64,000 nucleotides of DNA from Flavihumibacter fluvii (GCF_018595675.2 NZ_CP092333.1:706001-770000), one strand, 5' to 3'; positions 35,015-43,693 are shown, counted from the first letter of the stretch. Notes: generated by a model not told the origin, from the sequence alone. Numbers and translations: made by a program.

Positions 35015-35093
35015 GAAAACTTGTTTTCTCACGATGACAGTATGATGTGACACACTATCCCTGCCAGGCTATGCTTTTCTCCATATAACAAAA

Positions 35094-35123
35094 GGAAGGT
35101 GTATCAATACTGATACACCTTCC
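35094..35123. terminator. Hairpin between convergent genes, terminator mainly for the minus-strand gene
   Basis: GGAAGGTGTATCA (35094-35106) and TGATACACCTTCC (35111-35123) form a perfect 13-bp stem with a 4-nt loop. The minus strand continues TTTTGTT, giving a terminator for the gene ending at 35135; the plus-strand tail is weak. Confidence 0.8.
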
Positions 35124-35134
35124 GGTTTACTCCA

Positions 35135-35698
35135 TTACAAGCTTATTTCCAGGGTGCCTTCATTGCCCGGAACATCGATTGCGATGGCTTTGATGGTACT
35201 TCCCGCCAGTGATGGGTTTGCCTGCCTGGCCGTGTAGGTGTAATCAACACCATTGGTGTTTTGTATACCATCTCCCTGCTCTACTAGGGTGCCGTCGGCG
35301 GCATAGATCTCTACCAGTACTTTGACCACGCGGAAATCATCCTTGGCGCGGATCGTGAGGGTATCGCCCACAGCACCGGTGTAGCCACGGGTGGTGATAC
35401 TCACTACAGTCGGTGGGTTAATGAAATCTTCCAATGCCCTGCTGTATACGTTCTGCCTCGGCCTTAAGGTAGCGGCATAGCCCGCTACCATTGCCGGGTC
35501 ATTGACGATGAATTTTGCATAACGTGCAGCCAGCAGGAAATTCTCCTGGGTTTTAGCCTGGGCCTCTGTAGGGGCCCCGGAACGGGCTTTGGGCGCTTTG
35601 GCCACGACTGTTTTGCCAGCCCACTCGCGGAATACAAGTTCTTTACCGAGGGATCCTTTGAATTTTCCGGTTATTACGGAATTGTTAGAATAAGCCAT
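35135..35698 (-). CDS. Conserved-looking protein of unknown function with an Ig-like C-terminal half
   Basis: 187 residues, no signal peptide. N-terminal part: SVITGKFKGSLGKELVFREWAGKT followed by an alanine-rich helical region (PTEAQAKTQENFLLAARYAKF). The C-terminal half (about 100-187) is beta-rich and looks like an Ig/cadherin-type sandwich (TLTIRAKDDFRVVKVLVEIYAADG). I do not recognise a function. It is monocistronic: terminator downstream, and a 419-bp gap upstream that contains an 11-bp-periodic cruciform. Confidence 0.6.
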   Translation of the reverse strand: MAYSNNSVITGKFKGSLGKELVFREWAGKTVVAKAPKARSGAPTEAQAKTQENFLLAARYAKFIVNDPAMVAGYAATLRPRQNVYSRALEDFINPPTVVSITTRGYTGAVGDTLTIRAKDDFRVVKVLVEIYAADGTLVEQGDGIQNTNGVDYTYTARQANPSLAGSTIKAIAIDVPGNEGTLEISL

Positions 35699-35920
35699 TT
35701 GAATTAGGTTTAAAATAAAAAAATTGGGTTTTAAATTTTCCGGCCGCTGCCTGGGAGAAGGTTATTGGGTGCGTTCCAATTCGCCTTACGCAACACTCCA
35801 TCGGCAGCCACCAGAGAAACAAACCTAAAAACTCATCCTGGCTTTTTTTTCAAATTTGTGACGGTCTGTACTCATTTTGGGGATGAGCATTTACGATTCC
35901 TGGGTTGAATGGTAATTTTA

Positions 35921-36012
35921 CCTCGGAATCACCTCTTTGCCTCCTCTTTGGGTCCTCTTTGGTACCTCGGAATAACCTCCCCTGCCGAGGAGCCAAAGAG
36001 GACCCAAAGAGG
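35921..36012. repeat. 11-bp periodic CCTC repeat forming a nested cruciform
   Basis: Six consecutive 11-bp units, all beginning CCTC, run from 35921 to 35986 (CCTCGGAATCA, CCTCTTTGCCT, CCTCTTTGGGT, CCTCTTTGGTA, CCTCGGAATAA, CCTCCCCTGCC), then two reverse-type units. CCTCTTTGGGTCCTCTTTGG (35943-35962) has its perfect reverse complement at 35993-36012, and CCTCGG/CCGAGG (35965-35970 with 35985-35990) nests inside. Apart from this the 35699-36117 gap shows no gene. The 11-bp period is about one helical turn. Confidence 0.85.
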
Positions 36013-36117
36013 CAGGATCGGGGAAGCAAAGCGAACATAGGGAGAACTTTGCTTAATGGGTAATTGCGATATTTTATTTTAAATTAGGTAACTGATCAAC
36101 CTAAATCCTTTTTAAGC

Positions 36118-36438
36118 ATGATGAAACCCATTTTCGTTTTGCAAGACAAAACCCTTAAAAAAATTGATCCGCTCGAAGTAGCCTTTTTGATGACAGATAA
36201 AAATTATACCAGGATATGCTTCTTAGATAAAACCTGTTTCATGGTCAGGACAACCCTGATTGGCATCATGAAGAAACTTCCGCCTGATATCTTTATTCAA
36301 ACCCACCGCGCCTATGCCGTGTCTGTATTTTTTATTGATAATATCGCCAAAGATCACCTGATCATTGGCGATATTGCTATCCCCATTGCCAGGCAATATT
36401 ATGAGCATGTAATTGAGCAACTGCAGATTATTCGCTGA
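36118..36438 (+). CDS. Short LytTR-family DNA-binding protein
   Basis: 106 residues consisting of one LytTR domain: EVAFLMTDKNYTRICFLDKTCFMVRTTLIGIMKKLPPDIFIQTHRAYAVS is in register with the beta-rich DNA-binding fold, with the usual H-R-A/S-Y/F signature (THRAYAV). No receiver domain precedes it, so it is not a conventional response regulator. Its target is unknown; the large cruciform at 35921-36012 lies about 110 bp upstream and could be one (speculation). The last 11 bp overlap the convergent transporter gene. Confidence 0.8.
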   Translation: MMKPIFVLQDKTLKKIDPLEVAFLMTDKNYTRICFLDKTCFMVRTTLIGIMKKLPPDIFIQTHRAYAVSVFFIDNIAKDHLIIGDIAIPIARQYYEHVIEQLQIIR

Positions 36439-37420
36439 TGTTATAGTCCTGTTCGTATGATTTCGTATGCAATTTTCCGGCTATTATACTCACGATCATT
36501 AATTGAATGGCATGGAATAACATCACCGGTAATAATATCAGTCCGGTATTGGCGGCATTTGCAAATAAAACCTTTGCCATAACTGAACCATGTACCAATG
36601 ACTTTTTTGAACCGCAGAAGGTTGCTGTAATGCGGTCCTGCCTGTTGAAATGTAAGCGCACGGCAACAAGGGTCATAATGCCGTAAACGAGGAAAAATAA
36701 TGCAGTGACCATGAATAACAGTAAAAGCAGGGATGAAATGGAATAGTTTTTAAATGCACCCGTGTAAAATGATTCGCTGAAAGCGCAATATACAATCAGT
36801 AAAATGATGGCCTGGTCAAATAGCTTTATTTGTTTTTTGTTGCGGGCTGCAAATGGCCAGCATCTTTTATGTAATACTAATCCAATTGCTACAGGTAGCA
36901 GGACCTGCAATAATAATTTGCCAATTACATAACTAATACCCGGATCGCCGGCATTTGAATGTATAAAAAGACCCATCCATACCGGCGTTATAAAAATGCC
37001 CAGTAAACTTGATATACTGGCATTGAATATGGCTGCCGGTATATTCCCGCCTGCAATGGAAACCATTACGACAGAAGATGAAACGGTAGATGGCAGTGCA
37101 GCAAGAAAGAAGAAGGGCAACCAGGCCTGTGCTAAAAACGCCGTTGCAAATAAGGGTTTCAACAAGATGATTATAGCCGGGAACAGTATAAAGGTGGAAG
37201 CCTGGATAACCAGGTGCAACCGGGTATTATGTAACCCTGCTTTTAGTTTTTCCGGGCCTAACTGCAGGCCGTAAAAAAGAAAAATTACTGATACGCCGAT
37301 GTCTGCTATTGTATGCAGGTGAAAGGGGCTTTCTTTTGTACCCGGATAGGGAAAGAAACAGGCTAATGCGACGGCCGCTACTAATGCAATGATAAATGGA
37401 TCAATTAAATTTCGCTTCAT
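36428..37420 (-). CDS. Bile acid:sodium symporter-like transporter (YfeH type)
   Basis: 330 residues, about nine to ten TM helices. LIDPFIIALVAAVALACFFPYPGT at the start, GLQLGPEKLKAGLHNTRLHLVIQ, PSTVSSSVVMVSIAGGN and TATFCGSKKSLVHGSVMAKVLF match the SBF-like YfeH group of the BASS/CPA superfamily. These are sodium-coupled carriers of organic anions; the substrate of this subgroup is unknown. Confidence 0.85.
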   Translation of the reverse strand: MKRNLIDPFIIALVAAVALACFFPYPGTKESPFHLHTIADIGVSVIFLFYGLQLGPEKLKAGLHNTRLHLVIQASTFILFPAIIILLKPLFATAFLAQAWLPFFFLAALPSTVSSSVVMVSIAGGNIPAAIFNASISSLLGIFITPVWMGLFIHSNAGDPGISYVIGKLLLQVLLPVAIGLVLHKRCWPFAARNKKQIKLFDQAIILLIVYCAFSESFYTGAFKNYSISSLLLLLFMVTALFFLVYGIMTLVAVRLHFNRQDRITATFCGSKKSLVHGSVMAKVLFANAANTGLILLPVMLFHAIQLMIVSIIAGKLHTKSYEQDYNISE

Positions 37421-37529
37421 AGCCGCACCCGTTTAAAATCATGGTTAGCCCATAAATTTAGGTCTTGTGCGCATCCTGACCGCAAAAGATGTTTCAGTCA
37501 TTTACCTGCAGCCTGCGTAGGATTGCCTT

Positions 37530-37994
37530 TTACTGGAATATCGCACCAATCAGCAAAAGTAAAAATCCGGTGATATTCAGCACCTGGCGTTTCCGGAAAA
37601 CCTGTAACCATTTTTCCCGGTGCATCTCCCAGTTATCGGGGTAATTTTCTGTCGTCCAGGTATTCACCAGCCGGTTGATGGGCATATTCCCTTTCAATGT
37701 CAGCAGGATCTCAACGACCAGGGCAACCCATGCCAGCGCTGCTGTAATAAACAACAAACCCGTGGTATAATTACTGGTCATCACCACCAGTAATGTATTG
37801 GTTGCAATGGTGCCATATACCACCTTGCTGAATTTTTTCAGAAAGTTTTTATCTGTTTGTTTCCTGAAGGTGATATAGGTTGCTGCATCCATTTTTCTTT
37901 GGACATCTTCGAGCGAAATGATGTAGGAAAATGATTGTGATACAATGATACTATACAGCAAAAGGTTCAGGAAGATGATGATATTTATTTCCAT
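37530..37994 (-). CDS. Four-TM membrane protein of unknown function
   Basis: 154 residues with four hydrophobic helices (LLLYSIIVSQSFSYIIS, IATNTLLVVMTSNYTTGLLFITAALAWVALVVEILL and a C-terminal GFLLLLIGAIFQ). A short cytoplasmic-looking loop carries WTTENYPDNWEMHREKWLQVFRKRQ (split motif). Start overlaps the end of the cytochrome c gene by 10 bp, so the two are one operon and the protein may help dock or reduce that cytochrome (inference). Confidence 0.65.
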   Translation of the reverse strand: MEINIIIFLNLLLYSIIVSQSFSYIISLEDVQRKMDAATYITFRKQTDKNFLKKFSKVVYGTIATNTLLVVMTSNYTTGLLFITAALAWVALVVEILLTLKGNMPINRLVNTWTTENYPDNWEMHREKWLQVFRKRQVLNITGFLLLLIGAIFQ

Positions 37995-38908
37995 GTCCTT
38001 ACCGGTTTTACTGTTTGAAGGTAATTATATATTGCTTTCAATTCCAGGTCGCTCATTTTCTGGAAAGAACTCCAGGGCATTTCACTGTATGGAATTAATT
38101 TTCCTGTCCTGAACCTTTTGATGAACTTTTCCTGTGACCACCCAAAAATCCGGCCACTGCTGTCTGGGGTGATGTTTGGTGTGACCATTCCATTCGGCAT
38201 TTCATTTCCACCTGCCAGTAGTTCCCCAATAACTTCGCCGCTCAGGGTACGCTTAGTATGGCAGCCGTTGCAGTTGCCAACACTATGCACCAGGTATTTA
38301 CCATAGGCTGCAGAGCTGTCTTCCTTCACCGCCGGCACTATCTTTTCAGATGGTCCAACAGGCTTGATCAAAAATGCTTTTACAAGGTTCCCCATTACAT
38401 TAAGCTGGTTTTGGGGTTTTTGGATGGGGGCTGGTTTTTGGGTCCTCAAAAAGGAGATTACAGCTGTAAGGTCGGAGTCGCTAAGATTATGAAAGGGCAT
38501 GAAATCATATACGACCGTACCATCCGGATGTACGCCATAACGCAGGGCCCGGGCAATTTCACCATCAGAGTATTTACCAATGCCATGTTCGGGATCGGAA
38601 GTGATATTGGCGGAGTAGATAGTGCCTACAGGCAGTTTAAATGCAATGCCACCGCTAAGGATGGGATCCTGGCCCAGGCTCAGGATAGAATCTGTATTGG
38701 CTTTATTGTGGCAGTCTGTGCAATGTGCAATACTTATAGCGAGGTGCCGGCCCCTTGCAATTACTGCACTGTCTTTTGAGGCGGTTATTTTTGGATATGG
38801 CGCCTTATATTTTATGTTTTGGCGGGAAGCCGTAATGGTACCAATTCCTACAATGATGATGGCCAGCACAAGGCTGGTCCACTTTACTATTTTTTTGATT
38901 TTTTTCAT
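37985..38908 (-). CDS. Membrane-anchored dihaem cytochrome c
   Basis: 307 residues: N-terminal TM anchor (VKWTSLVLAIIIVGIGTITA), then two class I cytochrome c domains with CTDCH near residue 60 and CNGCH near 215. Likely distal methionines lie in VVYDFMPFHNLSD and IPYSEMPWSSFQKMSD. The layout resembles the cytochrome subunits of membrane alcohol/aldehyde dehydrogenases but no dehydrogenase gene is adjacent. Periplasmic electron carrier. Confidence 0.88.
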   Translation of the reverse strand: MKKIKKIVKWTSLVLAIIIVGIGTITASRQNIKYKAPYPKITASKDSAVIARGRHLAISIAHCTDCHNKANTDSILSLGQDPILSGGIAFKLPVGTIYSANITSDPEHGIGKYSDGEIARALRYGVHPDGTVVYDFMPFHNLSDSDLTAVISFLRTQKPAPIQKPQNQLNVMGNLVKAFLIKPVGPSEKIVPAVKEDSSAAYGKYLVHSVGNCNGCHTKRTLSGEVIGELLAGGNEMPNGMVTPNITPDSSGRIFGWSQEKFIKRFRTGKLIPYSEMPWSSFQKMSDLELKAIYNYLQTVKPVRTWK

Positions 38909-39057
38909 GACCCAATGAATTATGTTGGGTCAAAAATGAATTAAACCAGCGCCCTTAAAAAGCGGCTTTTGAATGAGCTGTTATTATTACCGGATGAATT
39001 GCTGCCATGAACAATGATGGTCCCGAAAACAACTACCTAGTATTTACCGTACAATTA

Positions 39058-39531
39058 TTATTGCTTCTGGTACCTGCGCAGGGTCCAGCTGATGGTTTCA
39101 TGCTGGCGCGCCAGGTCAGTGAGGAAGTCGGCAGTGAGTGCATCATTGTGCTGCTCATCACTTGATTTGATAGCTGCCCTTAAGGTGGCGATCACTTTCT
39201 CATGGTCATCCTGTAGTTCGCGGATCATGGCAATTTGGTCGGGGTATTTTCCCGGTGCTTCTTTCAGGCTGCCAAATTGTAAGAACTCCGCCATTGTTCC
39301 CGGTGTATTGAACCCCATTTTATTGATTTTTTCAGCAATCTCATCTATGGCGGTTTCCAACTGCCCATACTGGTCTTCGAACAGTTTGTGCAGTTCCATA
39401 AAACTGGGCCCGGATACATTCCAATGGAATTTCCGGGTCTTGGTATACAGGATCACTGCGTCTGATAAAATGCCCACCAGCATGTCACTGATTGCTTTTT
39501 TATCTTTTTGGGGAAGCGTTGCTTTTGCCAT
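39058..39531 (-). CDS. dps: Dps-family DNA-protecting ferritin-like protein
   Basis: Stores iron with H2O2 and coats DNA in stress. 157 residues from the ATG at 39531; the upstream in-frame stretch would add a non-conserved tail. Ferroxidase ligands of the Dps type are visible in TRKFHWNVSGPSFMELHKLFEDQYGQLETAIDEIAEKI (His, His, Asp, Glu). Follows a lone receiver-domain gene by 14 bp. First gene (from the left) of the stress island, although no TGA-N6-TCA site was found upstream of this sub-operon. Confidence 0.93.
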   Translation of the reverse strand: MAKATLPQKDKKAISDMLVGILSDAVILYTKTRKFHWNVSGPSFMELHKLFEDQYGQLETAIDEIAEKINKMGFNTPGTMAEFLQFGSLKEAPGKYPDQIAMIRELQDDHEKVIATLRAAIKSSDEQHNDALTADFLTDLARQHETISWTLRRYQKQ

Positions 39532-39545
39532 AGTATAATAATTTT

Positions 39546-39893
39546 TTACCCCGTTCCCAGGTACATGAAGTAATTGTCCAGCTGTTCTTTTGTAATGGGT
39601 TTTTCCCATATGGATTGGCTGAAATTGTTCGTTCGCAAGAAACTTTTATCCGCTGCCGAAATCAGGTTGATGCGCGCTTCCGGATACTTTTTCTGGATTT
39701 GGCCGGCCTGTAGCCAACCTTCCCCGTCTGGCAGGAAATTGTCGATAAAAATCACTTCCGGCTTTATGTTATCAATAACTGTGAGTCCGCCTATCAGCGT
39801 ATATTCACAATGAACGTCATGACCATCCTTTTCCAGCAGCAGTTGAAGAAGCCGGCAGAAATCAGGGTCATCATCAATGATAATTATTTTCAT
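39546..39893 (-). CDS. Single-domain response regulator
   Basis: 115 residues from the ATG at 39893 (IIIIDDDPDF). Receiver only: acidic pocket DDD, phosphoacceptor D51 in VIFIDNFLPDGEG, and the KP pair in IWEKPITKEQ. No output domain, so it works by protein contact or as a phosphate sink. Between the Lmo0937-type gene and dps, same strand. Confidence 0.9.
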   Translation of the reverse strand: MKIIIIDDDPDFCRLLQLLLEKDGHDVHCEYTLIGGLTVIDNIKPEVIFIDNFLPDGEGWLQAGQIQKKYPEARINLISAADKSFLRTNNFSQSIWEKPITKEQLDNYFMYLGTG

Positions 39894-39931
39894 AGTTTCG
39901 AATTTTACAATTAGGCCGGGTTTCGCGAAGG

Positions 39932-40081
39932 TCAAACACCTCTTCGGATGAGGGAAAGCAGGATGGACACAACTGCCAAAACCAACAGAATATGGATCAG
40001 GCCGGTGGCGCTGTATACAAATACACCCAGGAGCCAGCCAATGATTAATACTACGGCTACGATATACAGTAAGTTTCTCAT
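39932..40081 (-). CDS. Lmo0937-family small membrane protein
   Basis: 49 residues, ATG at 40081, stop at 39932-39934. The whole chain is two hydrophobic helices: NLLYIVAVVLIIGWLLGVF and LIHILLVLAVVSILLSLI, with a short polar turn and an RRGV end. This is the Lmo0937 family of tiny membrane proteins, commonly next to stress genes; function unknown. 38 bp upstream of the receiver gene. Confidence 0.85.
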   Translation of the reverse strand: MRNLLYIVAVVLIIGWLLGVFVYSATGLIHILLVLAVVSILLSLIRRGV

Positions 40082-40125
40082 GATTGTTAATTAAGATGGT
40101 GAAGAGAATTGTTTAGGTGTTTATT

Positions 40126-40153
40126 AAAACCACATGCCTGAAAAAACATGTGG
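40126..40153 (-). terminator. Terminator of the baeRF3-containing operon
   Basis: CCACATG (40130-40136) pairs with CATGTGG (40147-40153); on the minus strand TTTT follows. It lies 60 bp after the baeRF3 gene stop and before the Lmo0937-type gene. Confidence 0.7.
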
Positions 40154-40212
40154 AAATATGACTGAAAATGGATAAAGGGGCTAATTAATGTGGAATAATT
40201 TCCCCAACCAGG

Positions 40213-41307
40213 TTAGTAATACTGGATCAGCGCAATGTGTTCGAAGTTGTCCAGTATCCCGTTTCCTACAAACTCAACATCTCCGCCGTTGGCCAAAACT
40301 TTTTCAATTACATCATCCACGGCATCTTTAATAAAAAACGCATTGGCAGGCTGGTTTGCGGCGGTTATGGTCCCTTCTTCCCCGGTCTTCCGGGCCTGGT
40401 ACATATAGTTCTTTTCTACCACCAGCAGGTGTCCTTTTTTATGGTCAGCTTCCGTCCAGACTTTATCGATACCGATAGCTAGTTTTCCTGCACTCCGGGC
40501 CGCATCCAATCGTTGTAACAATTCAGTTTCCTTAACATGCTTCCAGTCCGTGATATATGGCTCGAGCTTTTCCTTCAGCTCAGTTTCTGTTAATTCTTCA
40601 TAATTGCCGTGGATATACTGAATGATCTTCTCACCATTATGGGTAATTTTTTTGAATAGGCCGGCTACAGTCACATCGCCCATGATCAGGACCGGCAAGG
40701 GGTAGGCGTTAAGTAATAGACCAAGACCGGTATCTATATGCCGGAGGAATTTTTCCAGGACAATATGGTGTCTTTCATGTTCATCGGTAAAGTTGGCCAC
40801 TTTCCCGGGAATTTCATTTACATAGGCCGCAACATGATCGGGGGTGTTGATCACCAGTTTGATGAAACTTTTTGAATTGCCCAAATAAGTATGGGCTGCT
40901 TTTTTTGAAAGTACCAGGACCAGGTATTTGTGTATTTCCTTCTTGCTGTAAATAAGGTCCCTGATTTCAAAGGAATCGTCGATGATGATCTTTTCCTCCA
41001 CCGGGATATCCAGGTAATAAATTTTTTCCACGACTGGTGATACAAAGATGGCTATGCTTTTTTTGTGTGTGGTGTAATTCAGGTTTTTTACCAATTCCCT
41101 GATCTTCAGTATAACGGGCATCGCCTTCTCTTCGGGATAGTTTTTCAATAATTCACCTTCCACTTTTCCCGACAAGATTTTCAACTTGTAGGTCAGTTCA
41201 TCCTTTGCATTCATTTTTGGTTCAAAGGGAAAAATGATGGATACGCATGGCAGGTATTTCACGCCCTGTAGCACTTCTTCAAACTCTTTGTATTTCTTAT
41301 TCGGCAT
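40213..41307 (-). CDS. baeRF3-domain protein (bacterial-archaeal eRF1-like family)
   Basis: 364 residues resembling the baeRF families described from comparative genomics, which share the eRF1/Pelota core and are thought to act on ribosomes. Recognisable segments: CVSIIFPFEPK at the start, KKSIAIFVSP, LVLVLSKKAAHTYLGN, LPVLIMGDVTVAGLFKKIT and the C-terminal AVDDVIEKVLANGGDVEFVGNG, the L7Ae-like end. No GGQ motif is seen. Last gene of the five-gene stress operon starting at 43693. Family assignment is by pattern memory, so moderately sure. Confidence 0.7.
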   Translation of the reverse strand: MPNKKYKEFEEVLQGVKYLPCVSIIFPFEPKMNAKDELTYKLKILSGKVEGELLKNYPEEKAMPVILKIRELVKNLNYTTHKKSIAIFVSPVVEKIYYLDIPVEEKIIIDDSFEIRDLIYSKKEIHKYLVLVLSKKAAHTYLGNSKSFIKLVINTPDHVAAYVNEIPGKVANFTDEHERHHIVLEKFLRHIDTGLGLLLNAYPLPVLIMGDVTVAGLFKKITHNGEKIIQYIHGNYEELTETELKEKLEPYITDWKHVKETELLQRLDAARSAGKLAIGIDKVWTEADHKKGHLLVVEKNYMYQARKTGEEGTITAANQPANAFFIKDAVDDVIEKVLANGGDVEFVGNGILDNFEHIALIQYY

Positions 41308-41332
41308 GTCCGCTAAATTTTAGTTTTTTATT

Positions 41333-41719
41333 TTACACCAGCCATTTTCCTTTTAACTGGTAGGCAATCAGAATGGTGAGGATTCCCAATAAGACATAGA
41401 TAATTTGCACCCAAAAAACCGTATGGATAATATACACCTGGCAAATAATCCATCCGCAGGTAATGACACCTGCCAGGATGCTTCGGTTGCAGCTGTTGGG
41501 CCGGTTCAGGATATTTTGTCCAAGTGCCAGCAGGTTGGTACCGCCCACTGCCACAGCGAGGATTATCCCGGGAATAAGGAAGTTGTTGAATGGTGACCCA
41601 TCCAGCAGTGTGGTGTCAAGTTGAAACAATCGGCCACCTGGCTGGATCATTAATACGATGCCGGATATAGTGGCAGTAAGGCCAACAAACGCATGAATTA
41701 TGTTCAGGATTGTTTTCAT
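41333..41719 (-). CDS. Four-TM membrane protein of unknown function
   Basis: 128 residues with four helices (IIHAFVGLTATISGIVLMI, FLIPGIILAVAVGGTNLLALG, SILAGVITCGWIICQVYII, IIYVLLGILTILIAYQL). No family recognised. Its ATG overlaps the stop of the PEBP-like gene by four bases (ATGA), so it is translationally coupled to it. Confidence 0.7.
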   Translation of the reverse strand: MKTILNIIHAFVGLTATISGIVLMIQPGGRLFQLDTTLLDGSPFNNFLIPGIILAVAVGGTNLLALGQNILNRPNSCNRSILAGVITCGWIICQVYIIHTVFWVQIIYVLLGILTILIAYQLKGKWLV

Positions 41720-42189
41720 GATCTTTTATATAATCCGATGATTTCACCAAATCCGATGATATGTCCGTTCATTGCTTTTTCCAGCTCCGGTTTTCCGGCA
41801 GATGTGGGGATATCCAATAAGTCATCCAGGGCATATACCTTAAAATGGTAATGATGGGTTCCTGATGGCGGGCAAGGGCCACCATACCCGCTTTGCCTGA
41901 AGTCGTTCATGCCTTCAATACCATGGCATTCGTTTTCTTTCAGGTGGTGTGTCACCGGGATGTTCCAGGCGACCCAATGCACCCATGTGCCACCTGGCGC
42001 ATCCGGGTCATCTGTGATCAGTGCAAGGCATTTCGTTGCCGGTGGAAAACTTTTGACAGCCAGGGGCGGACTGCTGTTTTTTCCATCGCAGGTATGCTTT
42101 GCGGGAATTGATCCACCGGGTATAAAAGCCGCGGAACTCAATTCCAAAGTGGCAATATCAGGGGCCTTCGCCCGGTTCGGGAATTTCAT
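41716..42189 (-). CDS. YbhB/YbcL-family (PEBP, Raf-kinase-inhibitor-like) protein
   Basis: 157 residues from the ATG at 42189. Family motifs: SSAAFIPGGSIPAKHTCDGKNSSPPL, ITDDPDAPGGTWVHWVAWNIP (the ligand-binding DPDAP and HW), YGGPCPPSGTHHYHFKVYALD. Bacterial members bind small anionic ligands; no clear physiological role. A start further upstream (42243) would run into the preceding proline-rich gene, which this gene already overlaps by 32 bp. Confidence 0.9.
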   Translation of the reverse strand: MKFPNRAKAPDIATLELSSAAFIPGGSIPAKHTCDGKNSSPPLAVKSFPPATKCLALITDDPDAPGGTWVHWVAWNIPVTHHLKENECHGIEGMNDFRQSGYGGPCPPSGTHHYHFKVYALDDLLDIPTSAGKPELEKAMNGHIIGFGEIIGLYKRS

Positions 42190-42346
42190 ATGGCGGTGGG
42201 TTTTCGAATGGATCTTCCTCGGGAATAATATCCGGGTCATCATCCGGGATAACCGGCTCCTCGGGTTCTATCCGCGGATGTGTTTCCGGTATTTTTTCCG
42301 GTGAAGGAATTTCAGCCGGCTGGCCGGGTATTTTTTTCTTTATCAT
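42158..42346 (-). CDS. Small proline- and acid-rich protein
   Basis: 62 residues, about one third proline and one quarter Asp/Glu: PAEIPSPEKIPE, EEPVIPDDDPDIIPEEDP, ending EIPEPGEGP. No fold expected. Similar short PDP/EIP-rich proteins accompany stress genes in Bacteroidota as far as I recall; no function known. The frame starts 9 bp after the erythromycin-esterase-like gene stop and overlaps the start of the PEBP-like gene in another frame. Confidence 0.6.
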   Translation of the reverse strand: MIKKKIPGQPAEIPSPEKIPETHPRIEPEEPVIPDDDPDIIPEEDPFENPPPYEIPEPGEGP

Positions 42347-42355
42347 TTTTTCTGT

Positions 42356-43693
42356 TTAAACACCAAAGGGATAGGTTTCCGGAACCTGGGATCCATCGGG
42401 TGAAATATGAATAGGGTGAAGGGCATGGGTTTCATCCAGGTAAATAAAGGCGTCGTAGCGCAAGGGCAAAATGGTGGGCACATAGTTGCCGTATTGCTCA
42501 TAGGCAGGATTATACACCACGCCAACGGCCCGGTGGCCAATATGGTTTTCCATCAGGGTATCATTACCAATAAAATCCTGCATCAACAGGAGCTTGTTGG
42601 TATTACCGGCTTTGTGCAGGAGGTCTTCCCAGCTGGATGGCCTTGCTTCCGGCAAATGCATGGACTGCATGTCAGCGCCCCATTTCCTGCCGGCCATAAC
42701 CGTTCCGGTGTAGGACCCGAAGCCAACCAGCACAACACCTTTGTCCTGGTGTTTTATCCGCGCTATTTCACCGATGTTGAACATGCCTTCATCAACCATA
42801 TCTGTGGCCCTGGCATCGCCAATATGTGTGTTATGTGCCCATACGATGATCTTCGAATTTTCACCATGAAAATTCAGCAGCCTGTCCAGCGTGTCGGCCA
42901 TGTGCCGGTCACGCACATTCCAGCTGTGGGGGCCGCCCTGGATCATGGTACGGTAGTATTTTTCTGCATTCACGGTGATCAGCGCATTTTGTTCCGTGCT
43001 GAATACATTCTCCACATCAGAATTATAATTAATGGCCTTTTTCTGGATCTCTTTTAAAAGGTGCAATACCTCAGTTTCGCATAATTCCGGCACATACCGG
43101 CTGGCTTCTGCATAGGACCGGCCTTCATCTTTCTGGAAAGGTTCGAAACAGCGGAATGCTTCCTGTGCTAACACTAATGCGGCTTTATCTGTTTTTTCCA
43201 GGTAATGCATAATGCTTTCCATGCTTTCCCAGAGGCTGTATACATCCAGGCCATAGAAGCCGGCTTTTTTATTGGCGGGCCGCCCGGTATTAAACTGTAC
43301 CATCCAGTCCGCCAATGCAACGATTTCCCAGTTGGCCCACATCCAGGTAGGCCACCTGTCGAAAGTTTCCAATACTTTAAAAGCACTTTTATTAGCAGGG
43401 TCAAGCCCTTTTACAAAACGGTTCAGTCGATAGCAATCCGGCCAGTCACCTTCAACAGCAATACAATTGAATCCTTTTTCTTCTATCAGTTTTTTGGAAA
43501 TATGGGCACGCCAGGTATAATACTCATGTGTGCCATGACTAGCTTCACCAAGCATCACGATCCTTGCATCACCAATTTTTTCAAAAAGCGGCTGCAGGTC
43601 TGCTTTACTTTTCAGCGGGTAAGCCCATTGCCTGATGGCACTTATGGTTTCATTCTCATCCAAAGCGGTGGCTTTGGTAAAATAGTGTCCCAT
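42356..43693 (-). CDS. Erythromycin esterase homologue
   Basis: 445 residues from the ATG at 43693. EreA/B-family motifs: ARIVMLGEASHGTHEYYTWRA near residue 50 (catalytic histidine), IAVEGDWPDCYRLN, and IVWAHNTHIGDARATDM. Family members in stress-gene clusters are distinct from the plasmid macrolide esterases, so macrolide resistance should not be assumed. First gene of the minus-strand operon Ere, proline-rich, PEBP, membrane protein, baeRF3, with shared regulatory sites at 43821-43858. Confidence 0.87.
   Translation of the reverse strand: MGHYFTKATALDENETISAIRQWAYPLKSKADLQPLFEKIGDARIVMLGEASHGTHEYYTWRAHISKKLIEEKGFNCIAVEGDWPDCYRLNRFVKGLDPANKSAFKVLETFDRWPTWMWANWEIVALADWMVQFNTGRPANKKAGFYGLDVYSLWESMESIMHYLEKTDKAALVLAQEAFRCFEPFQKDEGRSYAEASRYVPELCETEVLHLLKEIQKKAINYNSDVENVFSTEQNALITVNAEKYYRTMIQGGPHSWNVRDRHMADTLDRLLNFHGENSKIIVWAHNTHIGDARATDMVDEGMFNIGEIARIKHQDKGVVLVGFGSYTGTVMAGRKWGADMQSMHLPEARPSSWEDLLHKAGNTNKLLLMQDFIGNDTLMENHIGHRAVGVVYNPAYEQYGNYVPTILPLRYDAFIYLDETHALHPIHISPDGSQVPETYPFGV

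Noticed and set aside
35135-36438. Prophage or mobile-element remnant
   Set aside because: No integrase, transposase, tail or capsid gene, no attachment-site repeats, although the gap holds an unusual cruciform.
37490-37510. TCATT half-site after the cytochrome/membrane-protein pair as a further regulon site
   Set aside because: There is no TGA at the N6 distance and it lies downstream of genes, not upstream.
38909-39057. Promoter with a TGA-N6-TCA site for the cytochrome c gene
   Set aside because: Scanned both strands; only unpaired half-sites. The region shows no gene and no clear -7 box.
40082-40212. TGA-N6-TCA site upstream of the Lmo0937-receiver-dps operon
   Set aside because: Only a single ATGAC half; the main element there is the terminator hairpin at 40126-40153.
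42356-43693. Macrolide resistance gene
   Set aside because: It belongs to the chromosomal erythromycin-esterase-like group found in stress clusters; no resistance context or mobile element is present.
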